Below, piece after piece: positions 5,544 to 6,473 of a stretch of 6,473 bases of DNA (position 1 is the stretch's first letter; each line of letters starts with the position of its first letter). The translations under genes and the position numbers were made by a program. The notes below the pieces were generated by a model. It was not told the origin of the DNA. It saw only the letters and a list, made by a program, of their open reading frames with translations, and ran no database searches. Location: the NCBI GenBank assembly GCA_030550225.1, contig JAUQPV010000150.1:1-6473 (forward strand), read 5' to 3'. The stretch comes from Acidobacteriota bacterium. GTDB taxonomy: Bacteria; Acidobacteriota; HRBIN11.

Positions 5544-5843
5544 TCACTTTTTCAGCAAATGCTCCACATATTTCCGTTCCAGGGTACCTCGGGGCCGGAC
5601 GGGTTCCCGACTTCGGTAAATTCGGATGTCGTAGCCCTCGTTGAGAAGGCGGTCGATGAGACACACGTCCAGGAGTTCCAGGGACGCCGTGTAGCCCATC
5701 TCCTCGTCGACCAGGGGGACTTCCTCCCAGGCCGCCGTCAGGGCCTGCTGGACCTCGTCGGCGATGGCCGTCAGACGGGCTTCCGGCAGGGTCTCGCCCA
5801 AGTGCCGTCGCAAGACGTCTAAGACGATGGCTCGAATCTCCAT
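5544..5843 (-). CDS. Hypothetical 99-aa protein
   Basis: I do not recognise this family. The protein starts MEIRAIVLDVLRRHLGETL, has a mainly helical, acidic first 60 residues (ADEVQQALTAAWEEVPLVDEEMG), then LLDVCLIDRLLNEGYDIRIYRSR and a basic C-terminal end (RPRGTLERKYVEHLLKK). There is no signal peptide, membrane segment or metal-binding cluster. GAGGG at 5849-5853 lies five bases before ATG 5843. Upstream in-frame codons are repeat sequence, so earlier starts are unlikely. It is codirectional with, and about 208 bp downstream of, the cupredoxin paralogue at 6052-6473, so cotranscription is possible. It converges on the broken cupredoxin copy with 27 bp between the stops. GC content and codon use resemble the main genes, which supports a real gene. 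Confidence 0.6.
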   Translation of the reverse strand: MEIRAIVLDVLRRHLGETLPEARLTAIADEVQQALTAAWEEVPLVDEEMGYTASLELLDVCLIDRLLNEGYDIRIYRSREPVRPRGTLERKYVEHLLKK

Positions 5844-5862
5844 GATATCCCTCGATGCGGGT

Positions 5863-5890
5863 GTCGGGTCCTGCGTGTTGGGTGTTGAGT
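5863..5890. repeat. TGTTGGG-type heptamer tract
   Basis: This short run (GGGTGTCGGG at 5859-5868, then TGTTGGGTGTTGAG near 5875-5888) belongs to the same heptamer family as the GTGTTGG units of inverted repeat A. No facing arm is seen nearby. It forms the left part of the repeat-filled spacer 5844-6051. Confidence 0.55.
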
Positions 5891-5906
5891 GGTCGGATCG
5901 GACGCG

Positions 5907-5976
5907 CGCAGGCCAGGAGGCCTGCGTTCCCGCAGACGGGACGTCTGCGCTCCTGTAGACGGGACGCCTGCGCTCC
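5907..5976. repeat. Three tandem 23/24-bp palindromic units
   Basis: The units are 5907-5930, 5931-5953 and 5954-5976. Each has a hairpin-forming half followed by CGTTCC or CGCTCC. Unit 1 carries GCAGGCC-AGGA-GGCCTGC, unit 2 GCAGACG-GGA-CGTCTGC (both perfect stems), and unit 3 a degraded stem (GTAGACG-GGA-CGCCTGC). Units 2 and 3 differ at about three of 23 positions. The stems differ between units 1 and 2 but stay paired, as if stem changes are compensated. They resemble REP-like intergenic palindromes and lie between two codirectional minus-strand genes. Confidence 0.75.
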
Positions 5977-5998
5977 GAATCGCCAACCTCCCCATCGG

Positions 5999-6051
5999 CC
6001 GGACGGCCGAATTCCCGGACGGCCGAACTCCCGAATTCCCGCATTCCCGAA
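5999..6051. repeat. GGGAATTC-type octamer tract
   Basis: Read on the minus strand this is a run of degenerate 8-mers such as GTTCGGGA, ATGCGGGA, ATTCGGGA and GTTCGGCC. It is the same family as inverted repeat B at 636-751. It begins directly after the stop codon of the cupredoxin paralogue (6052-6054). I see no gene or clear rho-independent terminator in 5844-6051. Confidence 0.65.
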
Positions 6052-6473
6052 CTAAGGATTTGGGGGCGTCGCCACGAACGGAAGGGACAGGACGTCCGTC
6101 TCGCCCAGGATCACCGCCCGGATCGTACCCGCACCGCAGGCCTCGGACCACCAACGGACCTCATAGGTCCCGGCCGGGAGGGCCGGAATCCGGAAAGAAC
6201 CCCGTCGGTCCGTCACAGCAAAGTATGGCGTCTCCAGGACCACGACGTAAGCCCGCATCTCCGGGTGCAGATGGCACAGGATTTCGACGACGCCCGGTCG
6301 GTCAAAAACGATGGCCCGGCTCTCTCCAGGCGGATACGTCCCCAAATTGAAAAGTTTGACCGACGACGGGGAGAAGACGTTGTGCAAGACGAGGTCGTGA
6401 TTCGGGAACCGGACCTGGGTCCCGACGAGGACCGGCAGGATGGCGGGCTGGAACTGAAGGCCCCGTTGGTCCA
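6052..6473 (-). CDS. Type-1-copper protein with carboxypeptidase-regulatory-like tail, C-terminal part (runs off right edge)
   Basis: The last 139 codons are visible; the start and any signal peptide lie beyond 6473. It is a paralogue of the protein at 4188-4913, sharing LPVL-GT-V-FPN-D, HNVFS, FNLG-Y, IVFDRPGVVE and AYVVVLETPYF. The copper ligands are conserved: His in LHNVFS and the Cys-x2-His-x2-Met loop LCHLHPEM. The C-terminal small beta domain is also present (GSFRIPALPAGTYEVRWWSE). The expected location is periplasmic and the role copper binding or electron transfer, with no partner shown. A TTG at 6387-6385 is in frame, but the homology continues upstream of it, so it is not the start. 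The stop TAG (6054-6052) abuts a repeat tract. Divergence from the other copy is clearly greater than that of the broken copy at 5379-5516, so this is an older duplication. Confidence 0.85.
   Translation of the reverse strand, partial: DQRGLQFQPAILPVLVGTQVRFPNHDLVLHNVFSPSSVKLFNLGTYPPGESRAIVFDRPGVVEILCHLHPEMRAYVVVLETPYFAVTDRRGSFRIPALPAGTYEVRWWSEACGAGTIRAVILGETDVLSLPFVATPPNP

Noticed and set aside
5517..5551. Rho-independent terminator between the convergent stops
   Set aside because: GGCCGGCGGCC gives only an imperfect stem, and the T-run at 5548-5551 lies inside the 99-aa gene rather than directly after the stem.
5907..5976. Possible CRISPR array
   Set aside because: The 23-bp units are directly adjacent with no unique spacers, and no cas gene is present.
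5819..6154. Open frames running through the spacer 5844-6051 on both strands
   Set aside because: They consist of translated 8-mer and 23-bp repeats with no conserved domain or ribosome site.

Overview
This GC-rich window carries a sigma-54-type two-component system surrounded by genes for small exported copper (cupredoxin-like) proteins. It looks like the chromosome of an uncultivated, probably environmental, Gram-negative-type bacterium. The activator has an intact sigma-54 contact motif and two TGGCAC-N5-TTGTA promoters are readable, so the host should have RpoN, which argues against Actinobacteria and most Chloroflexi. I cannot assign a phylum from the sequence alone.

Layout. 1-290 (minus): N-terminal part of a membrane-anchored, cytochrome-oxidase-subunit-II-like cupredoxin that leaves the window on the left. 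291-770: a divergent control region with two oppositely oriented sigma-54 promoters (517-532 minus, 605-620 plus), a perfect 18-bp palindrome between them (586-603), and a long imperfect inverted repeat downstream of each promoter. 771-4913 (plus): a tightly packed operon of a 9-TM sensor histidine kinase (771-2747), an NtrC-family response regulator (2744-4195) and an exported type-1-copper protein with a carboxypeptidase-regulatory-like tail (4188-4913). Both junctions overlap. 4926-5374 (minus): a less GC-rich DUF4258/DUF2283 toxin-antitoxin-type pair. 5379-5516 (plus): a broken second copy of the 3' part of the copper-protein gene. 5544-5843 (minus): a 99-aa protein I do not recognise. 5844-6051: repeat-filled spacer. 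6052-6473 (minus): a paralogue of the copper protein that runs off the right edge.

How it may work together (inference): the kinase senses an extracytoplasmic or membrane signal and phosphorylates the regulator. The regulator could act at the 586-603 palindrome to drive both divergent sigma-54 promoters, producing its own operon (including the copper protein) and the COX2-like cupredoxin. The theme is therefore regulated periplasmic copper or electron-transfer proteins.

The second theme is repeats. Every sizeable spacer holds G-rich 7- or 8-mer low-complexity tracts, usually as facing arms. They lie at the predicted starts of both sigma-54 transcripts and inside the signal-peptide region of the copper protein. 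The toxin-antitoxin pair sits between the full-length and broken copies of the copper-protein gene, which marks a recent rearrangement.
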